A DNA stretch of 22,287 nucleotides from Kangiella sp. (GTDB lineage Bacteria > Pseudomonadota > Gammaproteobacteria > Enterobacterales > Kangiellaceae). Positions 14,759-22,287 of the stretch are shown here, piece by piece. The notes beneath the pieces were generated by a model, which was not told the origin of the DNA, made no database searches, and was given only the letters and a program-made list of their open reading frames with translations. Where the stretch lies: NCBI GenBank assembly GCA_002733465.1, contig NVVT01000019.1, positions 25,858 through 48,144 of the forward strand, written 5' to 3'. The position numbers and the translations under genes were made by a program. Numbering within the stretch: position 1 is the first letter of the stretch; each line of letters begins with the position of its first letter.

Positions 14759-15124
14759 TTAATAAAAGAAAGGTATAACAGTAAAGTAAGCAAGTAGCGC
14801 TGCAAACAATATTAAAATTGAAAAGCGGACCGGGGAGGTTAAGAAAAATGATAACCTTGATATTTTTTCGCCAGATTCTTCAATTGCTTTGTGTTCTTCC
14901 ATCACTCGATTGTAACGACTTAATTGGTATTCTTTAATTAGCGCTTTGGCAGTATCAAGTGAATCTTTGTCTTTAGTCCAAATTGCGGCATAGCCTAATC
15001 CCCATCGCCCAGAGTCAGTTTCATAAAAATTAATTTCAGCTTCATCTAAAAGTTGGCGGACATCATCCGCTTCATCATCGGGTACGCTGTTAAGTTTGAA
15101 TACTAAGTTGGGCATGATTTTCAA
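14759..15124 (-). CDS. DUF6164 family membrane protein
   Basis: 121 residues. The N-terminal cytoplasmic part has the family block LVFKLNSVPDDEADDVRQLLDEAEINFYET followed by GRWGLGYAAIW, a fold reminiscent of DUF2007-type domains. The middle helix (SLDTAKALIKEYQLSRYNRV) leads to one C-terminal membrane segment (RFSILILFAALLAYFTVIPFF). The family is of unknown function. The first ATG is at 15124; a second Met at 15115 gives MPNLVFKL, closer to the usual family start, and neither has a strong ribosome site. A TATAAT -10 element lies just upstream on the minus strand. Confidence 0.8.
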   Translation of the reverse strand: MKIMPNLVFKLNSVPDDEADDVRQLLDEAEINFYETDSGRWGLGYAAIWTKDKDSLDTAKALIKEYQLSRYNRVMEEHKAIEESGEKISRLSFFLTSPVRFSILILFAALLAYFTVIPFFY

Positions 15125-15146
15125 ATGTGTTTAGATTAGAGCCGTC

Positions 15147-15152
15147 ATTATA
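15147..15152 (-). promoter_or_regulatory. Candidate -10 element for the DUF6164 gene
   Basis: Perfect TATAAT on the minus strand, about 23 nt before the first ATG. A matching -35 at 16-18 nt distance is poor (ATTATT-like), so only the -10 is supported. Confidence 0.35.
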
Positions 15153-15202
15153 TCAGAAATTATTTTGTAATAATAAAATCTAATTTACATTTAGTTTTAT
15201 AG

Positions 15203-16111
15203 CTACTTCCAAGCCCTACGGTCATGAGCAGGAACAATGATTAACTCAGGATTTGATATTACCAAAGCAATTATTTTTGCAACAATGGCGTTTGTTTTTT
15301 CTTTATCCTGATCAACAAGGAAGGACGATATCCAAAATTTAGATCTTGATTTTTCTAGTCCATCGAGATTCCAAACGGCATCACCTATAAAGAAATATCT
15401 TTTTCCTTCTCTAGTGTTAACAAATAAGCCAATACTACCAGGAGTGTGACCCGAAAGGCTGACCAGAACCGCCGTACCATCATCGTAAATATCTAAGCTA
15501 TCAGAAAAACCGGCATAATCATCTGCGGATAAAGAATAGGTACGCCATTTAATGTCTGGCGAACTGACTTGAGATGGAAAAATAGCCGGTGGACCTTCTT
15601 CTTTCATATAATTTCGTTCAGCATTAGTCACCCATATATCTAGCTCTGGAAAGTCCATAATTCCACTGACATGATCCCAGTGTGCGTGACTTAAAATGAT
15701 TTTACTCGGTTTTGGTAACGTTGAATTTGCTCTCAATTGAGCTAAAACAGATTTTCCTTTTTGATAGGACATGAACGGCACCAAAAATGCTGGCATGTCT
15801 TGTTCAAACTGCGAATCGACACTTTCTCCTAGTCCTGTATCAAATAAAAAACTATCGCTCCCATGTGTTACTAGTATTGCGCCGTGAATCATTTCAATGG
15901 TTTTAAAAATAGAACCACCTGCGACTGTGAATGCTTCAGGTGTTTGAAAGTGGGCGGTATCAAAAAAACGAACATTTACTAAATCTGACGATGTTGGTAG
16001 AGGAGGGAGTTTATTTTCATTCGGCTCAATAGGTTTTATATCACCTGGAATATTCAGCACAGTTGCAAGTATAACGGTTAATGTAATCACAACAATCAGG
16101 ATTCTTTTCAT
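15203..16111 (-). CDS. Secreted or anchored metallo-beta-lactamase-fold hydrolase
   Basis: 302 residues with a hydrophobic N-terminus (KRILIVVITLTVILATVLN), a signal peptide or anchor, so it acts in the periplasm. Ribosome site GAAGGA precedes the ATG. The dinuclear zinc motif is complete: HAHWDH (His142, His144, Asp146, His147), His222 in GHTPGSIGLF, Asp244 in GDAVWN and His296 in VPAHDRRAW. The order and the final PAHD block resemble the lactonase-like branch of the family, which includes acyl-homoserine-lactone lactonases, rather than beta-lactamases or glyoxalase II. The substrate is not predictable. The protein ends two residues after RRA, so nothing follows the last motif. Confidence 0.88.
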   Translation of the reverse strand: MKRILIVVITLTVILATVLNIPGDIKPIEPNENKLPPLPTSSDLVNVRFFDTAHFQTPEAFTVAGGSIFKTIEMIHGAILVTHGSDSFLFDTGLGESVDSQFEQDMPAFLVPFMSYQKGKSVLAQLRANSTLPKPSKIILSHAHWDHVSGIMDFPELDIWVTNAERNYMKEEGPPAIFPSQVSSPDIKWRTYSLSADDYAGFSDSLDIYDDGTAVLVSLSGHTPGSIGLFVNTREGKRYFFIGDAVWNLDGLEKSRSKFWISSFLVDQDKEKTNAIVAKIIALVISNPELIIVPAHDRRAWK

Positions 16112-16275
16112 TTTAATTTATTCCTTCTATTCTCGTACAAGCTTCTAGGCAAAACATCGCATCAGAATAGTACACACAGAGGTAACTCTGTATATTTGAT
16201 GTCTATTTTGTAGTTTACCTAGAAAATGACTAAAAAATGAAATTACTTGCTATACAGTTTAAATTTGAGAGGCAT

Positions 16276-16310
16276 AAAAAAGCCGACTGGAAAATGGGAT
16301 ACCAGCCGGC
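16276..16310 (-). terminator. Rho-independent terminator after srkA
   Basis: On the minus strand GCCGGCTGG, an 11-nt loop and CCAGTCGGC form a nine-position stem (one C.A mismatch), followed by TTTTTT. It is GC-rich against an AT-rich background and lies about 77 nt after the srkA stop, in the right orientation. Confidence 0.88.
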
Positions 16311-16386
16311 GGTGAACCTAATTAGTTAGATTGGCTGAATCATAATAGATGTAAACTGAACTTTAACTGAATACACTTAAACTAAA

Positions 16387-17355
16387 TTAGCCATGTTGCA
16401 TAACCGATAATTGCTCTTTCAAGGAAAGAATATGCTCTTCCCAATACCTGGCCGTATTAAACCAAGGAAAGTTATGTTTAAAACTTGGATCTTCCCAACG
16501 CCTGGCAAGCCAAGCACTGTAATGAATCATTCTTATGGTTCTTAACGGTTCCATAATTTTAAACTGCCGATCATCAAACTCCATAAAGTCTTCGTAGCCC
16601 TCTAACAGATTACTCCAAAGCTCTCTGTCTGAGGCATCATTAATTAACATCCATAAGTCTTGAACGGCAGGTCCCATTCTTGCGTCATCAAAATCAACAA
16701 AGTGAGGTCCATCATCGGTCCATAAAACATTGCTCGGGTGGCAGTCACCATGGAGACGAATAGAAGGGTATTTGCCTAATTCATCAAAACGCTGTTTACT
16801 GAGATCGATTAACTGACTAGAGATTGCTTCATAAGCAGGTACAATATGATTGGGTAGAAAGTTATTTCCTAATAAGTACTCGGCACTTTTTTCTGCAAAA
16901 CTATTAATCGTTAATTCTGGGCGATGCTTGAATGTTTCACTTTCTCCTAGAGCGTGAATTCGACCTATAAATCGTCCAATCCAAGTTAACGTTTTTTTGT
17001 CTTCTAATTCTGGTGTTCGCCCACCTCGACAATCAAAGATTGCAAATCGAAAGCCCGCATAGGTTAGAAGCGATTCACCTTTAAAAATAAGAGGGGGAAT
17101 CACGGGGATTTCATTATCGGCTAATTGCAACGTAAAATGATGTTCTTCTAAAATCTGTTCATCAGTCCAGCGATTAGGTCGATAAAATTTAACCACGTAT
17201 TTTTTTTCATCGTAATCACGAAATTGATAAACGCGATTTTCATAACTATTTAGCGCTAATAATGCGGCTTGAGGTTCTAATCCAACCGACTCAATAGCAT
17301 CTAGAACTTGATCGGGAACCAGTTGAAAAAATGAGTGCTGATTATCTTCTGACAT
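16387..17355 (-). CDS. srkA: Stress response kinase A (YihE/RdoA family Ser/Thr kinase)
   Basis: 322 residues, close to E. coli SrkA (328). Cytoplasmic kinase of the choline-kinase-like fold that counters MazF-linked death in E. coli under stress. Seen: the opening block FFQLVPDQVLDAIESVGL, the nucleotide-loop region with LNSYENRVYQF and YVVKFYRPNRW (the Lys of the VVKFY segment), the catalytic loop LHGDCHPSNVLW with Asp204 and Asn209, and the metal-binding VDFDD at 221-224. All are intact. In E. coli srkA precedes dsbA; here no dsbA is visible, and the upstream neighbour is a MATE gene, 55 nt away on the same strand. A strong terminator follows. Confidence 0.93.
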   Translation of the reverse strand: MSEDNQHSFFQLVPDQVLDAIESVGLEPQAALLALNSYENRVYQFRDYDEKKYVVKFYRPNRWTDEQILEEHHFTLQLADNEIPVIPPLIFKGESLLTYAGFRFAIFDCRGGRTPELEDKKTLTWIGRFIGRIHALGESETFKHRPELTINSFAEKSAEYLLGNNFLPNHIVPAYEAISSQLIDLSKQRFDELGKYPSIRLHGDCHPSNVLWTDDGPHFVDFDDARMGPAVQDLWMLINDASDRELWSNLLEGYEDFMEFDDRQFKIMEPLRTIRMIHYSAWLARRWEDPSFKHNFPWFNTARYWEEHILSLKEQLSVMQHG

Positions 17356-17410
17356 GATTTTTTGTCTTTTTAGTTTTTATTAGTGGCTATGTAAATACGA
17401 GTAAGGTTGT

Positions 17411-18736
17411 TTAGACTTCAATTTTAGCCCAGTCTTTTTTACGCCAAAGTAGCGCAAACCAACCTACTTGAAATAATCGATATAAGCCTTGAACCAGCCA
17501 AATAGCGGTTAATCCCATTCCTAAATAAGGCCCAACAAACCAAGCAATAGGTAAAAATATTAGCCATTGGCAAACAATACTTACCACCATGACATCTTTT
17601 GTGGCGCCGGCGCCTTGCAGTGCAGACATTAGTACTAAATTGTAAGCATCAATAATGATCGCAATTCCAACGAGTTGAAGAGGCAATTTCGCAATAGCTA
17701 TAACATTTTCATCATGTAGAAAAATTCGTAAAAGCAGTTCGGGAATAAAAAACATCGGCAAACTGATTAATGTAACAAATAAGGAAGCAATTTTTGAGGT
17801 ATCCCATGCCCAACGATAAGCATCATCAACTTCTTTACGTCCTAAAGCTTGTCCCACTAATGTAGCTGCGCTCATACCAAATCCAATTGAAGGTAGTATT
17901 GCTACCAGGGTTAAAGTGGTCAGTACATGTGCGGCTGCTAATTCATCGGTACCAATTTTTCCGACTATCCAAAATAAAAAGGTAAAGCCTAAAGCAAAAA
18001 ATAGTTGTTGAAGAGACGCGGGAATTGATATTTTGACCAATTGTTTGACCGTTTCCAATTTAGGTAAATGTAAACCAAAGCCGTATTTTTTAGTGTGTTT
18101 TATAGTCAACCAAAGGTAAATAAACATACCCACGTAAAGTGAAATAGTGGTTCCTAACCCGGCGCCTTTAGCACCCATTTCAGGAAAGCCTAAATTGCCA
18201 AAAATTAAAACGTAATTAAGGAATATGTTGACGATATGCATAATCACGATGGTCTTAAAATAGAATTGGGTCAGTTTTATAGCACTTAGATAACCTCTAA
18301 AACTAAAATTCATACCGACCGCCATAATGCCAATTAACCGCATATCAAGATATTCACTACCGGTTAAAACAACATTAGCATCATCATTTAAAAACCCCAT
18401 GATGTCTGTACTGAAGCTGGTTAATATAAAGGATGCTGGGATAGCCGCGATTAGAATGAGTAATAATGCTCCATTTAAAGGATTAGCTGCAATTGACTCA
18501 TTTCCTTCGCCAATTCTTCTTGCAACCATAGCCTGCACACCAGATGAAAACCCCATAAACACAGCCGCTGCAACAAAATTGACAAAACTAGCGAGGCCAA
18601 CAGCCGCTAACTCGACTTTCCCGAGTTGACCAACCATTGCAGCATCAACTAAATTTAGTATGTTTTGCGACATCATTCCACCGATGATGGGCAATGCGAT
18701 TTGCAAAATTTGAGAAGATCGATCTCTAGATATCAA
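17411..18736 (-). CDS. MATE family multidrug/Na+ efflux transporter
   Basis: 441 residues with 12 predicted membrane segments in two homologous halves, typical of MATE exporters that expel cationic drugs or metabolites with Na+ or H+ antiport. Diagnostic segments: LPIIGGMMSQNILNLVDAAMVGQLG at the N-terminus, VQAMVARRIGEGN in the first half, and GMSAATLVGQALGRKEVDDA in the second half. The start is TTG with AAGGA 8 nt upstream; no ATG lies closer in frame. It resembles the NorM/DinF group but cannot be placed further. It shares a strand with srkA and is divergent from the gene at 18978. Confidence 0.92.
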   Translation of the reverse strand: MISRDRSSQILQIALPIIGGMMSQNILNLVDAAMVGQLGKVELAAVGLASFVNFVAAAVFMGFSSGVQAMVARRIGEGNESIAANPLNGALLLILIAAIPASFILTSFSTDIMGFLNDDANVVLTGSEYLDMRLIGIMAVGMNFSFRGYLSAIKLTQFYFKTIVIMHIVNIFLNYVLIFGNLGFPEMGAKGAGLGTTISLYVGMFIYLWLTIKHTKKYGFGLHLPKLETVKQLVKISIPASLQQLFFALGFTFLFWIVGKIGTDELAAAHVLTTLTLVAILPSIGFGMSAATLVGQALGRKEVDDAYRWAWDTSKIASLFVTLISLPMFFIPELLLRIFLHDENVIAIAKLPLQLVGIAIIIDAYNLVLMSALQGAGATKDVMVVSIVCQWLIFLPIAWFVGPYLGMGLTAIWLVQGLYRLFQVGWFALLWRKKDWAKIEV

Positions 18737-18833
18737 GTGGTTGTTCCTTTGCTAAATAGCGTACTGGGCGTTTATGCTATCGATGCTAGTTAATTCTAGC
18801 CTAATGAATTAAGTATAACATTGAAAGGAGAGT

Positions 18834-18873
18834 CTGATAGTCAATAGTGTTACAAAAGTTTCTATCAGTTTTT
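18834..18873. other. Hairpin with T-tract in the divergent spacer
   Basis: CTGATAG (18834-18840) and CTATCAG (18862-18868) form a 7-bp stem with a 21-nt loop, followed by TTTTT. A GAAAGGAG motif lies just upstream (18823-18830). It could end a short untranslated transcript, but no small gene is identifiable here. Confidence 0.3.
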
Positions 18874-18977
18874 ATGCTAGCTTATGCCTCTAGAAAAAGA
18901 AGCTTTGGATTCCAAGAAACTATACGCTATGATCCAATCAATGATAATAGCGAAATATTTGGATTGGAATTCGATTG

Positions 18978-19535
18978 ATGTTAAATAAAACGATTAGTTC
19001 TACTATCGCGCAGTACATAACACTTCTTGGAGTGATAGTGCTTAACTTGAGTTTTGTTTCAATGACCTTGGCGGGTGATTTAGATAAGTTTAAAATAACT
19101 AAAACTATATACCTTGTTAGGCATGCTGAAAAAGAAGTTTCCAGTAGTCAGAATCCCAGCCTGACCGAAAAGGGAAGGTTACGAGCAACTAATTTAAGTG
19201 AAATGTTGAAGAATAAAAATATTGAGATTGTATACTCAACTCAATATGCTAGAACAATGCAAACAGCAAGTCCTTTGGCTAAAGAACTAGGTTTGACAGT
19301 ACAAAACTATGATCCTAGAAAGTTAAAAGAGTTTTCGGAGTCTTTAAAATCTAAACAAGCTAATATGTTAATAGTAGGACACAGCAATACCACGCCAAGT
19401 TTAGTTCAATTATTAGGAGGCAATGCTGGCGGTAAGATGAGCGAATCTGAATATGACCGAGTTTATAAATTGCAAATTAGTGAAGGTAATGTTGTAACAG
19501 AAGTACTTTATTCTTCAGCTACTCAATCAGATTGA
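18978..19535 (+). CDS. Secreted SixA-like histidine phosphatase
   Basis: 185 residues from the ATG at 18978 (a TTG three bases earlier is less likely). A hydrophobic signal peptide (about residues 10-33, ending near TLAG) points to the periplasm. Branch-1 histidine phosphatases hydrolyse phosphate esters through a phospho-histidine. Seen: the catalytic RHA motif in [11 protein letters not shown] (His49), the conserved [10 protein letters not shown] (here [14 protein letters not shown]), [17 protein letters not shown] with its conserved Arg, and the second catalytic His in IVGHSNTTP. The set of residues is complete. The domain is short, as in SixA, but the signal peptide differs from cytoplasmic SixA. 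The next gene follows 34 nt later on the same strand. Confidence 0.9.
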   Translation: MLNKTISSTIAQYITLLGVIVLNLSFVSMTLAGDLDKFKITKTIYLVRHAEKEVSSSQNPSLTEKGRLRATNLSEMLKNKNIEIVYSTQYARTMQTASPLAKELGLTVQNYDPRKLKEFSESLKSKQANMLIVGHSNTTPSLVQLLGGNAGGKMSESEYDRVYKLQISEGNVVTEVLYSSATQSD

Positions 19536-19569
19536 TCTGTTAGCTAAAGAGCTAGGAAAAGGAAAAATC

Positions 19570-20085
19570 ATGTTAGAAAAAACTTTTGAACGTATCATGT
19601 ATGCCAGTCGTTGGTTGCTTGCTCCAATTTATATTGGACTAAGTATTGGCCTTTTGTTATTGGCGATTAAATTCTTTCAAGAAGTATTTCATATTTTCCC
19701 ACATGTTCTTGATACCAAAGAAACCGATTTAGTGCTTTTCATTTTATCTATGGTTGATATTGCATTAGTTGGTGGACTAATTGTGATGGTGATGTTTTCG
19801 GGCTACGAAAATTTCGTTTCTCAATTGAATATAGATGAGAATGCAGAAAAACTATCTTGGTTAGGTAAGTTAGATTCAGGCTCATTAAAGCAGAAGGTGG
19901 CAGCTTCAATCGTTGCAATTTCCTCAATCCATCTATTACAAAAATTTATGAATATCTCTTCTGAGCAATTACTAGAAAAAAATGATTTTCAAGAAACTCA
20001 ACTAATGTGGTATGTAATTATCCACTTAACCTTTGTTTTATCTGCTTTGGGTATGGCATGGGTTGATAAAATTAATCGGAGTTAG
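19570..20085 (+). CDS. UPF0114/YqhA family inner-membrane protein
   Basis: 171 residues; purine-rich AAAGGAAAA just before the ATG. The YqhA family signature is clear: [29 protein letters not shown] at the start, then [30 protein letters not shown], and [22 protein letters not shown], ending with a membrane segment near [16 protein letters not shown]. Four membrane segments are expected. The physiological role is not established. Its position behind the phosphatase gene suggests co-transcription but gives no function. Confidence 0.92.
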   Translation: MLEKTFERIMYASRWLLAPIYIGLSIGLLLLAIKFFQEVFHIFPHVLDTKETDLVLFILSMVDIALVGGLIVMVMFSGYENFVSQLNIDENAEKLSWLGKLDSGSLKQKVAASIVAISSIHLLQKFMNISSEQLLEKNDFQETQLMWYVIIHLTFVLSALGMAWVDKINRS

Positions 20086-20093
20086 AAGCCTTA

Positions 20094-20121
20094 ATTCAAA
20101 TTTTTTGAATGATCAATCATT
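20094..20121. other. Two abutting inverted repeats after the YqhA-family gene
   Basis: ATTCAAA-TTT-TTTGAAT (20094-20110) is a perfect 7-3-7 dyad. It overlaps AATGAT-CA-ATCATT (20108-20121), a 6-2-6 dyad that is one base longer than the AATGAT-A-ATCATT core of the Fur consensus. The first may end the upstream transcript weakly; the second could be an extra Fur-like half-site pair. Confidence 0.3.
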
Positions 20122-20165
20122 ACGATATCAAGCATTTGAAAGCCCTAAACACTGACCTAAGTCAA

Positions 20166-20207
20166 GAGAATGAAAATCAATTGCAAATCTAGTTGCAAAT
20201 CATTCTC
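20166..20207. promoter_or_regulatory. Fur-like operator region of feoAB
   Basis: GAGAATGA (20166-20173) and TCATTCTC (20200-20207) form an exact 8-bp inverted repeat around two TTGCAAAT direct repeats. GAGAATGAAAATCAATTGC matches the E. coli Fur box at 14 of 19 positions. TTGCAA (20193-20198) could serve as -35. Iron-responsive repression of feoA/feoB by Fur is established in enteric bacteria; here it is inferred from the site. Confidence 0.55.
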
Positions 20208-20272
20208 GTTTAAACTAAGCTCTTTTTAATATGAACAAACTAGATAAGGTTTGTTCGCAATTAGGGGCAATT

Positions 20273-20506
20273 ATGACTTACAATTTAGCAGAACTTGCTA
20301 CTAAACAAAGAGCGAAAGTTCTTAGTTTAGGCGGTTCACGCAATGTGTTCAGAAAAAAACTGTTATCTATGGGCTTAACACCAGGCATTGAGGTCAATAT
20401 CCTCAGAAAGGCACCTTTGGGTGGTCCTATTGAGCTGAGTTTGAGAGGTTTTTCGCTTAGTCTTCGTCAAAATGAAGCCCAAAATATTATGGTTCAACCG
20501 GTTTAG
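20273..20506 (+). CDS. feoA: FeoA, ferrous iron transport accessory protein
   Basis: 78 residues, an SH3-like cytoplasmic protein that supports FeoB. The ATG at 20273 is chosen over the in-frame ATG at 20231 because it has AGGGG at 20263-20267, matches the family's usual start and length (75 in E. coli), and lies after the probable promoter. Conserved blocks: FRKKLLSMGLTPGIEVNILR, then KAPLGGPIELSLRGFSLSLR. feoB begins 107 nt later on the same strand. No feoC is seen in the window. Confidence 0.92.
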   Translation: MTYNLAELATKQRAKVLSLGGSRNVFRKKLLSMGLTPGIEVNILRKAPLGGPIELSLRGFSLSLRQNEAQNIMVQPV

Positions 20507-20613
20507 ACAATTCTATTTTTTATCTGCTTCCACCACTAACTTTAGGCCATTTAATCTAACCCGCCTTTCAAATATGTTATTCCTCTGCCAAATTTACAGA
20601 AGTCTCATTCAAA

Positions 20614-22287
20614 ATGAAAAGTAATCCAATTATAGCGTTATGTGGAAATCCAAATTCTGGAAAAACGACGCTATTTAACCTTCTTACCGGCGCTAAGCAA
20701 GAAGTTGGTAATTGGCCAGGTGTTACCGTTGAGAAAAAATCAGGCTCCGTCAAATTTTCTAAAAATTTCATAAAAGAAAACAAAGATAATCATCTTCTTG
20801 ATGAAATTACGGGAATCCAAGTGGTTGACTTACCGGGAACCTATTCTCTAGATGCAATCGATGAATCAATTGCTTTAGATGAAAAAATCGCTCGAAATTA
20901 TATATTGTCGAGTGAGGCTGAATTAATTGTTAATATAATAGATGGATCAAATATAGAGCGGAATTTATATTTAACCACTCAACTATTAGAGATCGGAAAA
21001 CCATTAGTTATTGTTATCAATAAAATGGATGTTGTAAAAAACAATCAATTATTGATTGATATCAATAATCTATCTGAGCAAACTGGCTGTCCTATTTTTC
21101 CTATTGTTGCTAGTCAATCAAATTCACGAGAGCAACTAATTCAATTTATTTTAAAGCAGATAAATAGTAAATCACTGCCTAAGGTATCAATAAATCAAAC
21201 ACTGTTAAAGTTTGATTCGGAATTAGATGCTGATTACCAATCTATTTTAACCATTCTAAATAACGCTAAGTCGGAAGACAAAAAAAATTCTAATAATGAA
21301 TTAAGTTCTATCGAGAAAAACAGTCCTCATTGGCTAGCGATTAAACTTTTGGAAGATCACCAATATCCCATTGAAAAATCGATTGAAAAAAAAATCAAAA
21401 ATGTCCAAAAACGAATCGCTAAAAAACACGGTGAAGAAATCGATATTTTAGTAGCTGATGCTCGTTTTAAAAAAATCCTTTCGTGGATTGATAAGAGTAT
21501 TAAAAAGAAAGGCCGTGTTTCAAGAACGGTGTCTTCAAAAATTGATCAAGTTGTATTAAATAAATATTTGGGCGTGCCATTTTTTCTTTTTACAACTTAC
21601 TTGATGTTTATGTTTACGATTGTTTTTGGCGGTGCTTTGATTGACGTTTTTGACTTAACAACACAAGCATTATTAGTTGACGGAGGAAGCGTTTGGTTAT
21701 CTAGCTTAGGCTTCCCAGAATGGTTGATTACGCTAGTTGCAAAAGGTGTTGGAGGAGGCGTTCAGGTTGTTTCTACTTTTATTCCTATCATTGGTAGCTT
21801 GTATTTGTTTTTAGCTGTGCTTGAAGATTCGGGTTATTTGGCGAGAGGTGCTTTTGTAATGGATCGGTTTATGCAGGCCGTCGGATTACCGGGAAAATCA
21901 TTTATTCCTTTAATGGTTGGCTTGGGTTGTACTGTGCCAGCAATTTATGCCACTCGATCATTAGAATATGAAAAAGATAGGATTATGACGGTAATGATGA
22001 GTCCTTTTATTTCTTGCGGTGCAAGACTGCCTGTTTATATTTTATTTGCCGCAATATTTTTTCCTGATAACGCACAAAATCTGATTTTTGCTCTATATCT
22101 TATTGGTATTTCGATTGCTATTTTGACGGGATTACTACTTAAAAAAACAATATTAGCGGGGGAAAACACTCCTTTTGTTATGGAGCTTCCTCCCTATCAT
22201 ATTCCTCGAGTTAGAAACGTATTAATCAAAACATGGGAAAAATTAACATCCTTTGTTTTGGGCGCTGGAAAGATGATTGTTATCGTG
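20614..22287 (+). CDS. feoB: FeoB, Fe(II) transporter (3' end outside window)
   Basis: 558 codons are visible of a protein usually about 750-780 residues long. It imports ferrous iron across the inner membrane using an N-terminal GTPase. G motifs: G1 GNPNSGKTT (11-19), the G2/linker EVGNWPGVTVEKK, G3 DLPGTYSL (72-79) and G4 NKMD (136-139). A charged linker of about 100 residues with SEDKKNSNNE leads to the membrane part. That part starts near LGVPFFLFTTYLMF and holds the first Gate motif, with GLGCTVPAI, the following DRIMTVMMSPF and SCGARLPVYILF, containing the conserved cysteines. The ATG at 20614 is the only plausible start, but no strong ribosome site precedes it. It forms an operon with feoA. 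Confidence 0.96.
   Translation, partial: MKSNPIIALCGNPNSGKTTLFNLLTGAKQEVGNWPGVTVEKKSGSVKFSKNFIKENKDNHLLDEITGIQVVDLPGTYSLDAIDESIALDEKIARNYILSSEAELIVNIIDGSNIERNLYLTTQLLEIGKPLVIVINKMDVVKNNQLLIDINNLSEQTGCPIFPIVASQSNSREQLIQFILKQINSKSLPKVSINQTLLKFDSELDADYQSILTILNNAKSEDKKNSNNELSSIEKNSPHWLAIKLLEDHQYPIEKSIEKKIKNVQKRIAKKHGEEIDILVADARFKKILSWIDKSIKKKGRVSRTVSSKIDQVVLNKYLGVPFFLFTTYLMFMFTIVFGGALIDVFDLTTQALLVDGGSVWLSSLGFPEWLITLVAKGVGGGVQVVSTFIPIIGSLYLFLAVLEDSGYLARGAFVMDRFMQAVGLPGKSFIPLMVGLGCTVPAIYATRSLEYEKDRIMTVMMSPFISCGARLPVYILFAAIFFPDNAQNLIFALYLIGISIAILTGLLLKKTILAGENTPFVMELPPYHIPRVRNVLIKTWEKLTSFVLGAGKMIVIV

Noticed and set aside
16112..16386. Riboswitch or small RNA between the hydrolase and srkA
   Set aside because: The only strong structure is the GC-rich hairpin with T6 on the minus strand, which is fully explained as the srkA terminator.
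20231..20272. FeoA starting at the first ATG (20231)
   Set aside because: It lacks a ribosome site, lies at the probable transcription start, and would add 14 residues not typical of FeoA; the ATG at 20273 has AGGGG upstream.
20577..20783. 68-codon minus-strand frame opposite the feoB start
   Set aside because: It overlaps the G1 region of feoB, which is certain to be coding on the plus strand.

Overview
The window is an AT-rich chromosomal segment from a gammaproteobacterium. The evidence is the DUF1631-ampD-ampE order (the arrangement known in Pseudomonas and relatives) together with YebG, FklB, SrkA, YqhA and FeoA/FeoB. Genus cannot be fixed from the sequence; a marine lineage near Kangiellaceae is only a guess. 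No rRNA, tRNA, CRISPR array or site-specific integrase was seen.

Region 1 (1-2213) holds the 3' part of a DUF1631 gene and ampD, the muropeptide-recycling amidase. Region 2 (about 2214-11530) is an accessory island. It has a 2230-residue secreted SpvB/FG-GAP/YD-repeat/RHS-core protein with an unassigned C-terminal tip, a lipoprotein gene 3 nt behind it that is a candidate immunity gene, a 0.65-kb repeat field, and a REP-associated-type HUH/Y1 transposase. The repeat field contains five copies of a GGACAGTCATATATTGA repeat, a 15-unit tandem array of 12/13-mers and the tail of an unassigned minus-strand reading frame. Region 3 (11531-12669) starts with a decayed second copy of the ampD 3' end lying just upstream of ampE. 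The island therefore appears to have split an ancestral ampD-ampE pair, leaving a scar.

Region 4 (12670-14408) is ordinary plus-strand core: yebG (DNA-damage regulon family), fklB (periplasmic prolyl isomerase) and a glutathione S-transferase. Region 5 (14447-18736) is on the minus strand: a 92-aa unknown, a DUF6164 membrane protein, a secreted metallo-beta-lactamase-fold hydrolase, srkA followed by a strong terminator, and a MATE exporter. Region 6 (18978-22287) is on the plus strand: a secreted SixA-like histidine phosphatase, a YqhA-type membrane protein, then feoA and feoB behind a Fur-like dyad; feoB runs off the window.

The most interesting material is the island: a polymorphic-toxin-like RHS gene with a putative partner, flanked by transposase-linked repeats and inserted so that a second, degraded ampD end remains. 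The ampD gene itself has no ATG/GTG/TTG at the position its conserved N-terminus requires.
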